This document shows positions 32,601 to 44,305 of a stretch of DNA of 64,000 nucleotides, piece by piece. The stretch is from contig JACVTC010000240.1 of the NCBI GenBank assembly GCA_016946835.1, positions 47,272-111,271 of the forward strand, written 5' to 3'. The translations under genes and the position numbers were made by a program. Every line of letters begins with the position of its first letter. The first letter of the stretch is position 1. The notes under the pieces are model-generated. The model made no database searches. It was not told the DNA's origin and was given only the letters and a program-made list of their open reading frames with translations. Source of the DNA: Neocallimastix lanati (nom. inval.) (lineage: Eukaryota; Neocallimastigomycota; Neocallimastigomycetes; Neocallimastigales; Neocallimastigaceae).

Positions 32601-33085
32601 CAGAATTATCATTCATAGGGTTCTTAATGGATTTAGTCGTTGAACCACCATCTCCACTGAAGATAAGGAAGAAGAGAAGGAGTTTTAAGGGAATATTTTA
32701 GAATTACTTACTGTAAAAAAATAAAAAAAAAAATATTATCCATTATTTTTTTTTCTTCTTAAGACGCGCCTGCCTCCAAAGGGGAATGGAGACAAGGGTT
32801 GGTGTTAGAGAGGAGGATACGATTAAGGGAAATGATGAAATCTGTGTCCTTTCTCTCTCTCTTTCAAAAAAAAAGGGAGGTATGGTAAGGTTCACTTTTC
32901 TTCAAAAAAAAAAAAAAAAATAGTTTTAGTTCGGCAGAGGGATATGATCTACTTCTTTTGAACTTTTGAGATAGACTTTAGGTGGAGGTGGACCACTGGA
33001 CCACTAAGGGTTTAGTGGAGTTTATTTAATTTATTTGAAGTATAGGAAGAAAGAAGAAAGCTTTAGGAAAAAGAGCGTCGATGAC
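32600..33085 (-). other. G+C-richer, purine-skewed island with possible exon remnants
   Basis: This segment has far more G and C than its neighbours. On the minus strand, a donor-like GTAAGT (about 32710) and a pyrimidine-rich acceptor ending TTATCTTCAG precede a short open phrase (FSGDGGSTTKSIKNPMNDN...) that ends in TAA at about 32563. A second open phrase (SGPPPPKVYLKSSKEVDHIPLPN) lies at about 33010-32935. These look like remnants of a spliced gene, but no family is recognised and homopolymers break every frame. Confidence 0.3.
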
Positions 33086-34569
33086 TTTACATTATTTGGC
33101 AAATCTTTTTTTTTTTTTTTTTTTTAATTGTTTTATATATTTTTAAATCTTTTATATTTTTTTAAATTTGTATTATTAACCCAATCCATTCGTTTTTTTT
33201 TTTTTTTTTTTATTTTTTTAAATTGAAAATATGACCATAATTATTGGTTATTATGTAAAAATACTTTTATAATTTTTTCTTTTTATATTTTGTAATGACC
33301 GTAGATTGATGACCATTCAAGTTTCTTTTTCTTATAGTTTTTAACTCAATATTTTGGTGTAGCAAAAATAATAATATATTTCTTTATCTATTTTATTTTT
33401 TATCTTCTAACACTAATAAATATATAAAAATAATAAAAAATATAAAAATTTTTTTTTCCCAAAAAATTCTAAATAAAAGAATTTTCTGAAACAAAATCAG
33501 ATAATTTTTATACTTCTAAATTTAAATTTAAATTTTATTTTAACTATTTATTTTATTTTTTTTTTTTTTATTTTTTTTAAAATATTAACAAAATGTATTT
33601 TTTTTTTTTTTTTTTTTTATTTTTTTATAAAAGTCCAACTTTGATGGATGCTCCATTAATGTTCAAAAAAAAAAAAAAATTTTTTTTATTATGAAAACTT
33701 TATTTAATATAGAATTGTAATACCAAAAATTTATTAAATAATAAATAAATTTTAAATTAACCACAAAAATAAAAATTTTTTCTGTTATTTTTCCTTTTTT
33801 TTTCCTTTTTTTTTTTTTATTTATTAAAATACAACTCTTTATTAATAAAATAAAACTTCCCTTTCTTTATATTGTACATAAACTCAAAATTACTAAATTA
33901 TAAAACTTTTTTTTTTTTTTTTTTTTTTTATTCAAGAGGTATAACTATAAAATATATAAATTTAAATGTCAGATAAATAAAGCCACAAATTATAATAGTA
34001 AGAAAGAAAGTATTCAATCAAAAGTCAAAGACATATAAATTTAAAATATCACAAAATAAAGGAAATTAATTAAAAAAAAAAAAAAAATTAAATTATATAA
34101 AAATTGAAAAATAATTTGGCTTGACTGTTTAACAAAATATTTAAATGAATCTGTAATGAAACAATTAGAGAAATATTTTATTAACAAGAATAGAAGAGCA
34201 TTAAACTTACAGGGGAGATGTTAGAAATAAGTTTAATATAATAAATAAAATAAATAATAAATAAATATAAAATAAAATTAATGTAAATAGAAGTATAAAA
34301 AAAAAAAAAAAACTTAATTATAAAAAAAAATAAATCTATGTATATTGTGGCGTATATCATTAAAAAGTATACATAATATGAATCAATGTAAAATTATTTT
34401 AGATAGAAATATAAATTTGCTCTTTATAAATTATATATTATGTATGTGAATTCTTTTAATATAATAAATATAAAGTGTGATTAATAAAAATCTTAACATA
34501 AGATAAAAATAAATATTTTTAGCAAAATACAATTATAAAAAAATAAATATTTATTATTTATTATTATTT
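33086..34569. other. Intergenic
   Basis: Homopolymer-rich (T-runs near 33100, 33195, 33600, 33910). No gene seen. Confidence 0.6.
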
Positions 34570-34571
34570 AA

Positions 34572-34636
<65 letters not shown>
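34570..34636. repeat. (TTA)n microsatellite
   Basis: About 20 TTA units, directly abutting the 3' end of the ATPase pseudogene fragment. Confidence 0.9.
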
Positions 34637-35400
34637 AATCATTTAGAATATCATTTACTGAAAAAAGAGTATTTTTCTTAGATATATATTTCTTGATGAT
34701 TTAATTCATCAATAAAATGGCGTAAATATTCTAAAAATTCTCTATTTAGAATTTTAAAATATATTATATCTTTCGATTTCTTTTTTTTTTTTTTTTAATT
34801 AATTTATTTTTATATTCTTGAATTTCATCTGCATCCATATTTAACTACTTTAGGGTTATTTGATGAAATTTTTATAATTAATATATTCATATTTTTGATA
34901 TTTCCTTTATATTTTTCTTCGTCTGCTACTGTTAAAAAACCAAAAAAAATAAAAAACTTTCTAGCGGTCTTCATATGTTAAATAATTTTATTCAATTGGT
35001 GAAAGTTTATCAAATGAAAATTCAATTATTTTACTACATAATAAATTTAAAAATTCCACATCAAAATTAAGGTTATTAATTTTAAGAAGATTTTTTAATT
35101 TTTCACTTTTCTCTGAATAAACCCAATAATTGGATAATTCAAAATTATCGCTTTTTATTCTTATTTTTCTGAATGAATTTCATTATAGAATATGGATAAT
35201 AAATAATTTTAATAATACATTTATCAGAAAAATAAAAATATCCAAAATATTTTTTTTTTTTTTTAAGTCTTTCTTTAATTCCATCTTTTGTGTTATCACT
35301 GTCACTTTTTTCTTTGCTATCAGAAATACTAAAATTGAATAATACGTTTTTAATTCGTCTTCAGTAAATCCATAGCAATCACTAAAATAATTATCTTTAA
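34637..35400 (-). pseudogene. Fragment of an AAA-ATPase/nuclease gene (middle and C-terminal ATPase part)
   Basis: Aligns throughout with about 37470-38225 of the neighbouring ATPase gene. It includes KDNYFSDCYGFTEDELK, identical at the protein level (about 35403-35350), and the counterpart of the SNYWNYPEKNEKL region (here with stops). It lacks the Walker A/B half entirely and is broken by frameshifts, homopolymer expansion and stops. Near its end (about 34650) it keeps the frame through VNDIL, where the 37477 gene has lost one base. Confidence 0.8.
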
Positions 35401-36317
35401 AGAAAAAATAAAATAATATATAAAAAAATAAAATAAAATAAATTACAGAAAATTTAAACAATTTTATATTATATTATATTATATAAATATATAAATATGA
35501 ATATATTTTTTCAATTATTGTATATTTTAAATTAAATTATTTTATTTTATTTGTTAGGGTTTGGAATGGTTAATCCATTTGATATATAAAATAATTTATT
35601 ATTTTTATTATTTATATTAACTGTTAGAATAGGTGAAACGTTATGAAATTAAGTGTCATATTTTATTAAAAACATATTAAAATAACTTAAAATTGAAGCC
35701 TATTTAATACATTGTCAAATATGTTAATGCATATTGTAATAAATTAAATATACAAGCCACATTATAAACATATAAATACCTGTAAATTCGTATTAGTTTA
35801 ATATTTAGTTAATAATATAAGTAGCTCAATAATAACCCTTAATCATAATATATTCATTTAATAAAGTTAACATATAAATTTCCAAATTCCTAATATTAAC
35901 AAATATTAATAAAATTTGTTACAATATGTGAATTTATATATTAAATGAATCTAGAATAATGATCATATAAATTATTAATATAAACATAATATAATGTCAT
36001 TAATTAAAAGTATTTATAACAAGCCACATTTTAGTATAAATACATGTAAATTTCATGATGTTGAACATGGCTAGTTAACCTATTTTATATTTACTTATAA
36101 ATAAACCTTCTTAATAAAAAACTTCATATCAAATAAAACAATAATTTAAAGAAATATATAAAATTTTAATAAAAATAGTTAATTTTTAAAATTTTGAATA
36201 TAAATTTAAGTAATAAAAAATTCATTCATTCATTGATTCATGATTAAAGTTAAAATTTAAATTCACACAAATAAGAATTAAAATAAAATTAAAAAAATTT
36301 TTTTAACTGAAAAATAC

Positions 36318-36351
<34 letters not shown>

Positions 36352-36911
36352 AAATAAAATAAAAAAAAAAATTAATAATAATAAAAAAAAAAATTAATAA
36401 TATTAATGATAAAAAAAAAGTAAAAACTTTTCAATTTTATGATGATAATTTTTTTTTTTTATTTTTTTTTTTTTTTTTATAAAATAATTTTAATATATTT
36501 ATTTATTATTATTTAATTAAAATAAAATATAAAATGTTGAATTTTAAACAATTTATTAATAAAATAAATAATAATTATTATTAAAATAAAAATAAATTTA
36601 TAATTTTTTGTCTTAATATTATTATTTATTATTTAATTATTCAATTATTAATAATATTCAATTATTCAATTATTATTAATTTTATTTATTAATTATTATT
36701 TATCAATTATTTATTATTATTTATTAATTATCTATTTATTATTTATTTCAAAAAAAAAAGAAAAAAAAAAAAAATATATAAATTATATATTCTTAATGTT
36801 TGCTTATTTTTTTTTAATTTTTTTTTCTAGCATTATATTATTTTTTATTATTATTATTATTATTATTATTTATTATTATTTTTATTATTATTTTTATTAT
36901 TAGTTTTACCT
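35401..36911. other. Intergenic with a short direct repeat
   Basis: A/T-rich. ACAAGCCACATT followed by TATAAATAC-TGTAAATT occurs at about 35752-35790 and again at 36018-36052, roughly 265 bp apart. Poly-A/poly-T near 36320-36480. No gene. Confidence 0.5.
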
Positions 36912-37476
36912 TTAAATTTTATTATCATCTTCATTATCTTCATATTCTTTTATATTTTCATCATTCACTTTCATTTCAATAAGGCATTTTTTTCTAAAAA
37001 AAGCCATACCATACTTTATAATACTTTTAAAATCATTAAATTTAAATTTTTCATCATATATTTTTTTTCAATTTGGTTTATGGCTATTTTACATGCTTCA
37101 CTTAAAGAGTTCTTGTCATCGCTCTTGGATACTTTAATTTCAATTATAATATATTCATCTTTTACTTTTTCATGAGGAAAACCTATATCAATTATACCGT
37201 GTCCACTTTCCTGTTCTACTGCTAAACCTTTAACATTAAGATTAAAAAAACAACTGCATTAAAAATAGTTGATAAAAATGTTCAGGAGGTGAACTTTCCG
37301 TCAATTCTGTCGATTCCGTAGTTTTCTTTGATTTCTTTGATTTCTTTTTGTTACTAATAGGTAAATGATGAAATGACATGAACTAAATATTGATAGATAT
37401 TTACTTAAATTTTCATTAATTACTTTTAATTTTTTTTAATTTTTTTTTTTTTTATAAATTTCATTAATAAATTCAT
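36912..37476 (-). pseudogene. Detached C-terminal PD-(D/E)XK nuclease domain of the 37477-38967 gene
   Basis: Downstream of the ATPase ORF the other frames read on as the family's C-terminus. NDILNEFINEIYK follows immediately in a -1 frame, then a Lys/Ser/Thr linker. Next comes a nuclease core: Asp in GHGIIDIGFPHEK, then Glu-x-Lys in YIIIEIKVSKSDD, then an AINQIEKKIY-like helix and YGMAFFRKKCLIE, ending at a TAA at 36912. Known family: AAA-ATPase-like (PF09820 type) proteins carry a C-terminal PD-(D/E)XK domain. At least two frame changes separate it from the ATPase, so a full-length product cannot be made without frameshifting. Confidence 0.75.
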
Positions 37477-38967
37477 TTAGAATATCATTGACTGATTAGG
37501 AGTCTTTTTCTTAGATTTATATTTTTTTTTGTTATTTAATTCATCAATTAAATGATGTAAGTATTCTAAAACTTCTTGATTTGGAATTTTAAAATATATT
37601 ATATCATTCGATTCCTTTTTTTCAAGTAAATTATTTTTATAGGATTGAATTTCATTTGAATCTATTTCCATTAATTTAGATTCATTTGATGTAATTTTTA
37701 TCATTTTATCATTCATATTTTTGATGTTTTCTTTATATTCTTCTTCATCTGCTACTGTTAAATAACCAGAAAAAAATAAAACTTTCCAGATGTCTTTATA
37801 TGAATTATCTTTTTTTAAATAATCATATTCAACTGGGGAATAGTAATCAAATGATAGGTCAACTATTTTACCACATAATAAGTTTAAAAATTTCGCATTA
37901 AAACTAAAATTACTATTTTTAAGGAAATTCTTTAATTTTTCGTTTTTCTCTGGATAATTCCAATAATTAGATAATTCAAAATTATCACGTTTATTTTTAT
38001 TTTTTTGAACGAATTTCATTACAGAATATGGATTATAAATATTTTTAATAATACCTATATTAGAAACACAAGAATATCCACCATATTTTTTTTTAAGTCT
38101 TTCTTTAATTCCATCTTCTATATCGTCACTTTTTTCTTTGCTATCAGTAATATTAAAATTGGATAATATGTTTTTTAATTCGTCTTCTGTAAATCCGTAG
38201 CAATCACTAAAATAATTATCTTTAAGAAGTGAGCATTTAGTGAAATTATAAGCTCCTGAATTTGAACTATTTAATCCAAAATGATAACAACCTGTTATTA
38301 CTCCAAAATACAGATTATCATTTCCTTTAAAGGCACATGAAAATATACGTTCTATAATAGGTTGTACAATATCAAAAACTTTTTTTTTTATGGAATTTAT
38401 AAGAACTTGGTCATATTCATCGATTAAAATAATATATCTTCTTTTATAAAATTTTCTTAAACAACTACACATAAATGAAAGAGAATTAATTAATAATTTT
38501 ATATTATTTTTATTTTTATTTTCTATTTCATTCCAATCTCTTTTATCTAAATCGTCCAATTTTTCAAATTCGATTTTATTTCGCATATTTTTAAATAATG
38601 TAGATATTATATCTATTAGGAAATTCTTTATTTCTTCAAAATTATTGCCTTGTATACCCTTAAAATTTAAATAAATTACAGGATATTTGTAAAAATGTCT
38701 CATATTTTTTCTATCTTTACTTACTTCTAAGCCATCAAATACAAATTTCTTATCTTCATTTTCTATTTCATTTATCGGCTTTTCAAAAAATTCTTTAATC
38801 ATACTTAAATTTAAACTTTTTCCAAATCGTCTTGGTTGTGTGATCAAATAGGCAATAATTTCTTCATGGTTAATTATTTTTGATATCATTTTCGTTTTAT
38901 CAATTAAATAAAAATTTTTATTTGAAGCATATTGGAATTCTTCCCCTGTATATATTTTTTTTTGCAT
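37477..38967 (-). CDS. AAA-ATPase-like protein (nuclease tail frameshifted off)
   Basis: 496 codons. The N-terminus follows the AAA-ATPase-like family pattern: FYLIDKTKMISKII, then Walker A region QPRRFGKSLNLS (residues about 44-55) and FEKPINEIE. PVIYLNFKG follows, then Walker B with sensor YIILIDEYDQVL (residues 178-189) and the conserved DNYFSDCYGFTEDEL block (about 250-265). The ATPase part is intact. The paralogous fragment at 34.6 kb has one extra base at the matching site near 37487. Here a 1-bp loss turns the frame to an early stop, leaving the PD-(D/E)XK domain out of frame. Its 5' end overlaps the 3' end of the upstream paralogue. Role unknown; the family is abundant in bacteria and anaerobic fungi, suggesting ancient horizontal transfer. 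Confidence 0.75.
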   Translation of the reverse strand: MQKKIYTGEEFQYASNKNFYLIDKTKMISKIINHEEIIAYLITQPRRFGKSLNLSMIKEFFEKPINEIENEDKKFVFDGLEVSKDRKNMRHFYKYPVIYLNFKGIQGNNFEEIKNFLIDIISTLFKNMRNKIEFEKLDDLDKRDWNEIENKNKNNIKLLINSLSFMCSCLRKFYKRRYIILIDEYDQVLINSIKKKVFDIVQPIIERIFSCAFKGNDNLYFGVITGCYHFGLNSSNSGAYNFTKCSLLKDNYFSDCYGFTEDELKNILSNFNITDSKEKSDDIEDGIKERLKKKYGGYSCVSNIGIIKNIYNPYSVMKFVQKNKNKRDNFELSNYWNYPEKNEKLKNFLKNSNFSFNAKFLNLLCGKIVDLSFDYYSPVEYDYLKKDNSYKDIWKVLFFSGYLTVADEEEYKENIKNMNDKMIKITSNESKLMEIDSNEIQSYKNNLLEKKESNDIIYFKIPNQEVLEYLHHLIDELNNKKKYKSKKKTPNQSMIF

Positions 38968-41065
38968 TTCTTTTTTTTAAAACAATTTCCATAATTTATT
39001 TCGTAAATTACATCACAAATTTCTTCATAAAAGGCTATTCCAAATTTAATTATTTTATCATATTTCTCTTTTAATTTAATATCATCAAATACTAAATTTT
39101 CGTTGTAATCTAAAGCTTCAATACATCCTTCTTCAACAATATCGTTATAACTAATTATAATATAAATAATATCATTTTTATTATTATTAGATTTAAGATT
39201 TTTCTTAGGAATAATTAATAATTCACGAATATCATTATTTTCATTAAAGATTTCTTTGGTAACAACTTCACATTCATCACTTAGACTTAACAATGAGTAA
39301 ATTATACTGTAATATTTATCTAAAAATTCATTCTTATAATAATCGTAACCGGTACTGTAACCTAAATTGCTTTTTATTTTATCTTTTAGGAATTCTATAA
39401 TCCTTTCTTCATCATAATTACGTGTCAATGAGTCTATAGTATTTTTTATTTTTTCAACGTTAAATAAATTTTTTTTCCATTCAAAAAATTTTTTTTTAAT
39501 AAATTCTCTAACATCATTAGTACTTACTTTTAATTTTACTACTTTAAAATCAGATATTGTTGTAACAGTCCTATAATCATAAATTAAATAACCATATTCA
39601 ACTAATAAAGTCCAAAAAATTTCTCGATGTTTTTCTATATAATCTTTCTTTAACATTTCATAATTTATTAATTCCGGAATTGCTTTTTCAATATCTTCAT
39701 TTTGAAGAAGTAAATTTATATCTTTTATCATAATATAATCAAAATTTATAAATATTTCATTAAAGAATGTATTAATTTTGGAAGAAAAATCATTCACAAT
39801 TTCTGTCTTTTCAATTTTTCCTTTAATATAATTCAATACACTACGTAAATCATAATATTTAACTTTACAATCTTTATTATTATTATCAATGTATTTATCC
39901 ACTTTATCATTATCATTCATATTATCAGCTTTTATATTATTTCTGTTATTACTTTTATCATTATTATTATTATTATTATTATCATTATTATCATTATTAT
40001 CATTATTATCATTATTATTATTAGTATTATTATCAATAAAATGAGTTAAATATGTTGAAAATATAATATTTATTTCATTTGTATTATTGACATTTGTTGA
40101 ATGAGTAGATGATATTTCATTTATATCATTATAGCAATATTTATCAAAAATTTTATTGTTTAATTTAAATATGGATATAAGTTTTTTCATTTCAGAATCG
40201 GTTATACTGAAATATTCTTTATATTTACTACTTGTTATGGAGTAATTTGTTAAATCTATTTCTTTAAAACTATCTTCATTTACTTTTAAATTTCTTGTAA
40301 TGAATGTTTTAAATAAATAACAATTATCTTCATCTTGTTTAAATATTTCCAAAAAGACCTCATCATAAAATTTATAAAATTTATTATAAAAACTAGTATT
40401 AACAGTGTTTAATATGGGTGAATCATAGTTATCTATTAATAATATTATTTTTTTATTGAATACTTTATTTAAACTTAAACATAGAAAAGAAATTGATTGT
40501 TTTAATTCAGATATTGAAAAAATACCACTTTGAAATTTTTCCCATTTTTTTTTTTATTTTTAGTTAAATTTTCAATATTAATATTTTCATATTTTTCATA
40601 CAAATTACTTATAAATGTTTTAAAATTTTCAATAGTTGCTTCATACGTTTCTTTTATAAAGACAGAATTAAAATCAAGATAAATTACTGGATATTTACCT
40701 TGATATTTATCAAGGTATGTTTGGTCATCTTCCTTTTCTTTACTTATTAATAAATTTTCAAAATATTTTTTGTTTTGAAGGTTTTGAAATTCATTTTCTT
40801 TTATGTTTTCATAACTCATTTCAAAAAAATAACGCAACATAGTTAAATTAGTAGTTTTTCCAAATCCAGAGGGCCTAGTAACACATACTATTTCTGAATC
40901 ATCCTGTAAAAATTCTTTTATTAATAAGGATTTATCAATATAAAAATATTTACATTTAAACTTTTTTAATAAATTACTACTTTCTTTCCTTTTTTTATTT
41001 GGAGGTTCTACTGTGAAATCCTGATTTTCATTTTCAGTTACTCGTTTTAATTTACTTTCAGCCAT
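38904..41065 (-). pseudogene. AAA-ATPase-like/PD-(D/E)XK paralogue, frameshift in poly(A), nuclease residues lost
   Basis: ORF 41065-40502 (187 codons) carries a basic patch (PPNKKRKE, residues 21-28), FYIDKSLLIKEF and Walker A TRPSGFGKTT (63-72). An A-run of about 11 (40544-40556) shifts the frame. Reading on in the new frame gives KWEKFQSGIFSISELKQS, Walker B IILLIDNYDSP (about 40450) and then the 482-codon ORF from 40352. That ORF has an Asp/Asn low-complexity insert (about 40020-39900) and a C-terminal nuclease-fold region in which the family's E-x-K strand reads IIYIIISYND, so catalytic residues are replaced. The following IIKFGIAFYEEICDVIYE strand-helix is conserved. One homopolymer base separates this from a complete protein; an assembly error is possible. 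Confidence 0.75.
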
Positions 41066-41574
41066 TTAAAAATATTTTTTTTTTTTTTTTTTTTTGATTT
41101 AATAAAAAATTATATAAAATATTATTAAAACTTTTTATATGAAATACTAATACCAATAATAATATAGATAATAAAAATTAGAATTCAAAACTTTCTCAAA
41201 TTGAAAAAAAAAAAAAAATGATTAAGTCTTGAAACTGATAAAATAAATAATATTAAACCTGAAGGTAAAAAAAATTATTACCTCCTTTTATATATAAATA
41301 TATATTTAAAAATAATTTGGTCATAACAAAACTTATGTCCATATAAAAAAATTTTTATTTTTAGATATATAATTTAATTTATTTATGACCATTTAAAAGA
41401 TAAGTTAACTTTTTCTCCTTCTGAATTAATAAAAAATAATCAAAAATATCAATTAATATTATTTTTAAATATAATAATAAAAAAAAATAAATAAATAAAA
41501 AATTTTTTGTTATTAATATAAAAAATTGATTTTTGTTGAGATTTTTTTTATAAAATAATTTTAATTATTAATTT
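41066..41574. other. Intergenic, upstream of the 41065 start
   Basis: A/T-rich with T22-class and A-runs (41071-41093, 41204-41218); likely contains the promoter of the 41065 gene, but no element is recognised. Confidence 0.5.
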
Positions 41575-42015
41575 TCCAACATCTTTAATCTTTATTTTTA
41601 ACTTTCTTACCTCTGAAATACAGTAATTATTGCTGGTAATAACATATATTAAATAACTATTTTTAATTAATAATGTCCAAATAATTTCTCTATATTTATT
41701 TATATAATCTTTCGTTAATATTTCATAATTTATTAATTTTGGTATTTTCTTTTCAATATACCCATTTTTAAGTAGAAAATTTATATTTCACTTTCCAATA
41801 TAATCAAAATTTATAAATATTTCTTTAAAGAATTTATTAAATTCGGAAGAAAAAACATTCTCTAATTCTATCTTTTTAATTATTTCATTAATATAATTTA
41901 TTATACTATATAAATCATAGTATTTGATTTTATAATCATTATTATTACTAACGTAATTTCTCATTTCATCATTATCTTTCATATCATCAGCTTTTATATT
42001 ATAACTGTTTTAGCT
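41575..42015 (-). pseudogene. Fragment of the 38904-41065 ATPase paralogue (middle region)
   Basis: The 64-codon ORF 41982-41788 (KIKYYDLYSIINYINEIIKKIE ... FSSEFNKFFKEIFINFDYI) matches KVKYYDLRSVLNYIKGKIEKTE ... FNEIFINFDYI of the neighbouring gene. Beyond its stop the same alignment continues in other frames (IPKLINYE ... DYINKYREIIWTLL) to about 41575. No Walker motifs. Tandem-duplication debris. Confidence 0.75.
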
Positions 42016-42289
42016 TTAATTATTATTTTTATTATTATTATTATTATTAATAAAACCAAAAAAAAAAATTTTTTTATAATTAAAATTTTAATTAAAATTT
42101 TAATTATAATTTTAATTAAATTTTTAATCAAGTTTTTAATTTAATTTAATTTAATTTAATTTAATTTAATTTTTTTTTTTGTTTAATTTTTCTTTTTTTT
42201 TATTATATATTCATTTTATAAACTTTTATTTTAAAATTTCAAGTGTAATGTATTATAATTTATTTACCAATGGAATTATATACTATAAT

Positions 42290-42500
42290 ATTTATTTATA
42301 TTTTTATAATATTTATTTATATTTTTATAATATTTATTCATATTTTTATAATATTTATTTATATTTTTATAATATTTATTTATATTTTTATAATATTTAT
42401 TTATATTTTTATAATATTTATTTATATTTTTATTATATTTATTTATATTTTTATAATATTTATTTATATTTTTATATTATTAATTTATATTTTTTTATAT
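42290..42500. repeat. 21-bp tandem repeat (ATATTTTTATAATATTTATTT)
   Basis: About ten copies. The period is a multiple of three, so two plus-strand frames stay open and produce Tyr/Ile/Phe-only ORFs that are not genes. Confidence 0.85.
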
Positions 42501-43620
42501 TATTAATATATACTTTTCTAATATTTATATATACTTTTCTAATATTTATATATAAAATTTATACTAATATAAAATTTTGTTAAGAATGTAAATGTAACTG
42601 AAATCTCACAATCTCAATTATGATTATTTATAGTTAATATGGCTTTTATTTATTTATATTTAATTATATGAATATTACATAATAAAGAATATTAAAGTTT
42701 AACAAAATATAATAAATAAGATTTATAATAACTATTTAATAACTATCTAATAACTAATGTATTCATAATGTGGCTTATAGTGGCGTATTAATATTACAAT
42801 GAATAATGTATAATTATAATGTAGCTAATACTTAACAAATTTGTTATTACTGAAAATTTTTTATATTATTATGAATAAATTTTTTTTATTTCTTCTAAAA
42901 ACAATGAACCTAATCCAACAATTATGAAGTAAAATCTACCAATTTATTTTGGAAGGTAATAAAAAAGTAATGTTGGAGTAATAAAGAATATATTGAATCT
43001 AAATCAAGTCCTTTTATTTTATATTTTCAGATAATTAAACTTCAATAAAATATATATTGATAATATTTTTTTTAAAGGCCACAAGTATTTTTTTAAAATA
43101 ATTTTGAAAGAGAAGTTCATCATTTATATTAATCATTTCTTGGTTCACTTGTACCTTTAATTTTTTTAAATTTTTTTTATAATATTAAAAATACTAAATC
43201 ATAAATGTTGAATTCACATTAACAAGCAGTCAATTCTATTCATATAATCAAAAAAATTCAATTTATTAAAAAACACAATGAAAATATCTCTAAATTAGGT
43301 TAAGTATAGATCTATTACAAATATTAACACTAAAAGGAAATATAACTTAAACAAAAATAGCAATAAAAAATACAAATAGAAAAGAGCAATAATAATATTG
43401 ATAATAATAATAATAACAAGGAAGACAATTATAATATTGTCAAAAATAACAATAGTAATAATTAAATTAATAAGTAATGGTAATACTAACAATAATAGTA
43501 ATAGTAATTAAAAATTTCAATTATAATAATAATATTTGCAATTCTAAAACTTTAAAACACAATTTTCTTAGAATATTCATTTCTTTTGCTACACAAAAAA
43601 AATTAAAAGAAAAAAAAAGG
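42501..43620. other. Intergenic
   Basis: A/T-rich. The phrase TGTGGCTTATAGTGGCGTATTAA at about 42769-42791 belongs to the GGCGTATTAA family seen at 18 kb. No gene seen. Confidence 0.5.
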
Positions 43621-43624
43621 CTTC

Positions 43625-43723
43625 AAAATAAAACAAATTGATATTATTGTCGCCTTCCAAAATCCAAATCTCACTAAAGAAGTATACATGAAACGGCCTG
43701 AAAGACATCCAGATTATAATTAA
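43625..43723 (+). pseudogene. Relic of a Ty1/copia reverse transcriptase
   Basis: An open phrase reads QIDIIVAFQNPNLTKEVYM then KRPERHPDY. It is the copia RT block QxDVxxAFLNxxLxExVYMxxPxG, and parallels QIDINAAYLNANLTEELF in the 21-27 kb element. It stops at 43721-43723 (TAA). The usual AFLNG reads AFQNP and the Gly of PEG is Arg, so it is decayed. About 30 codons survive; no LTRs seen. Confidence 0.75.
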
Positions 43724-43809
43724 TAATATAGTAAAATAAAAGTGTAAAAAATAATATTTTTGTCCTTAAAAAGGACATAAAAATAAGTAATTATATATTT
43801 TTTTATTTT

Positions 43810-43971
43810 TTTTAGTTTCGGGTTTCATCACCTTTTATAATATTTAGGTAGTCACGGCACTTCCTTATGATTTCCAATTATGAAAATTATCCCTACTAGA
43901 CGGTCTTACTAAGTGTTCAAGCAATTGGCGCTCTGTCATTCAAAATATTATTGAGAATTTTCTAGCATATA

Positions 43972-44014
<43 letters not shown>

Positions 44015-44305
44015 CTCAGAGTGTTTCTCCAGTGCCTAACTTCCCTTTCAAGTCGAGGTTAATATAACCTAACCCAATGAAATTTGTACTAGCTTACTTG
44101 GTAATTGTATATTAATTAGAAAATTGGTTTACGTAGAATTTATCTTAATAACTTAAACCCATATGATAGGAATTCCTTTCGTAGATATATTTAACAACAG
44201 TAATTGTGTACCCCCTCTCAGGGCCAGAGTGAGGGAATTATCTTATTTATATTATCTATGAGATAAAAATAATTTGTATATATAAAGGGAGGAGAAATAC
44301 TTTTT
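43810..44305. mobile_element. G+C-richer non-coding island split by a T27 run
   Basis: Balanced-composition sequence on both sides of (TA)n-T27 (43965-44014). Read on the minus strand, the right part (44015-44300) ends ...ACACTCTGAG followed by the poly(A), as a poly(A)-tailed retroposon would. No ORF, and no clear A/B box. Confidence 0.35.

Noticed and set aside
35130-35342. 70-codon plus-strand ORF
   Set aside because: Antisense of the ATPase pseudogene fragment.
42179-42583. Tyr/Asn/Ile repeat ORFs in two frames
   Set aside because: Arise from a 21-bp tandem repeat; both frames open for the same trivial reason.
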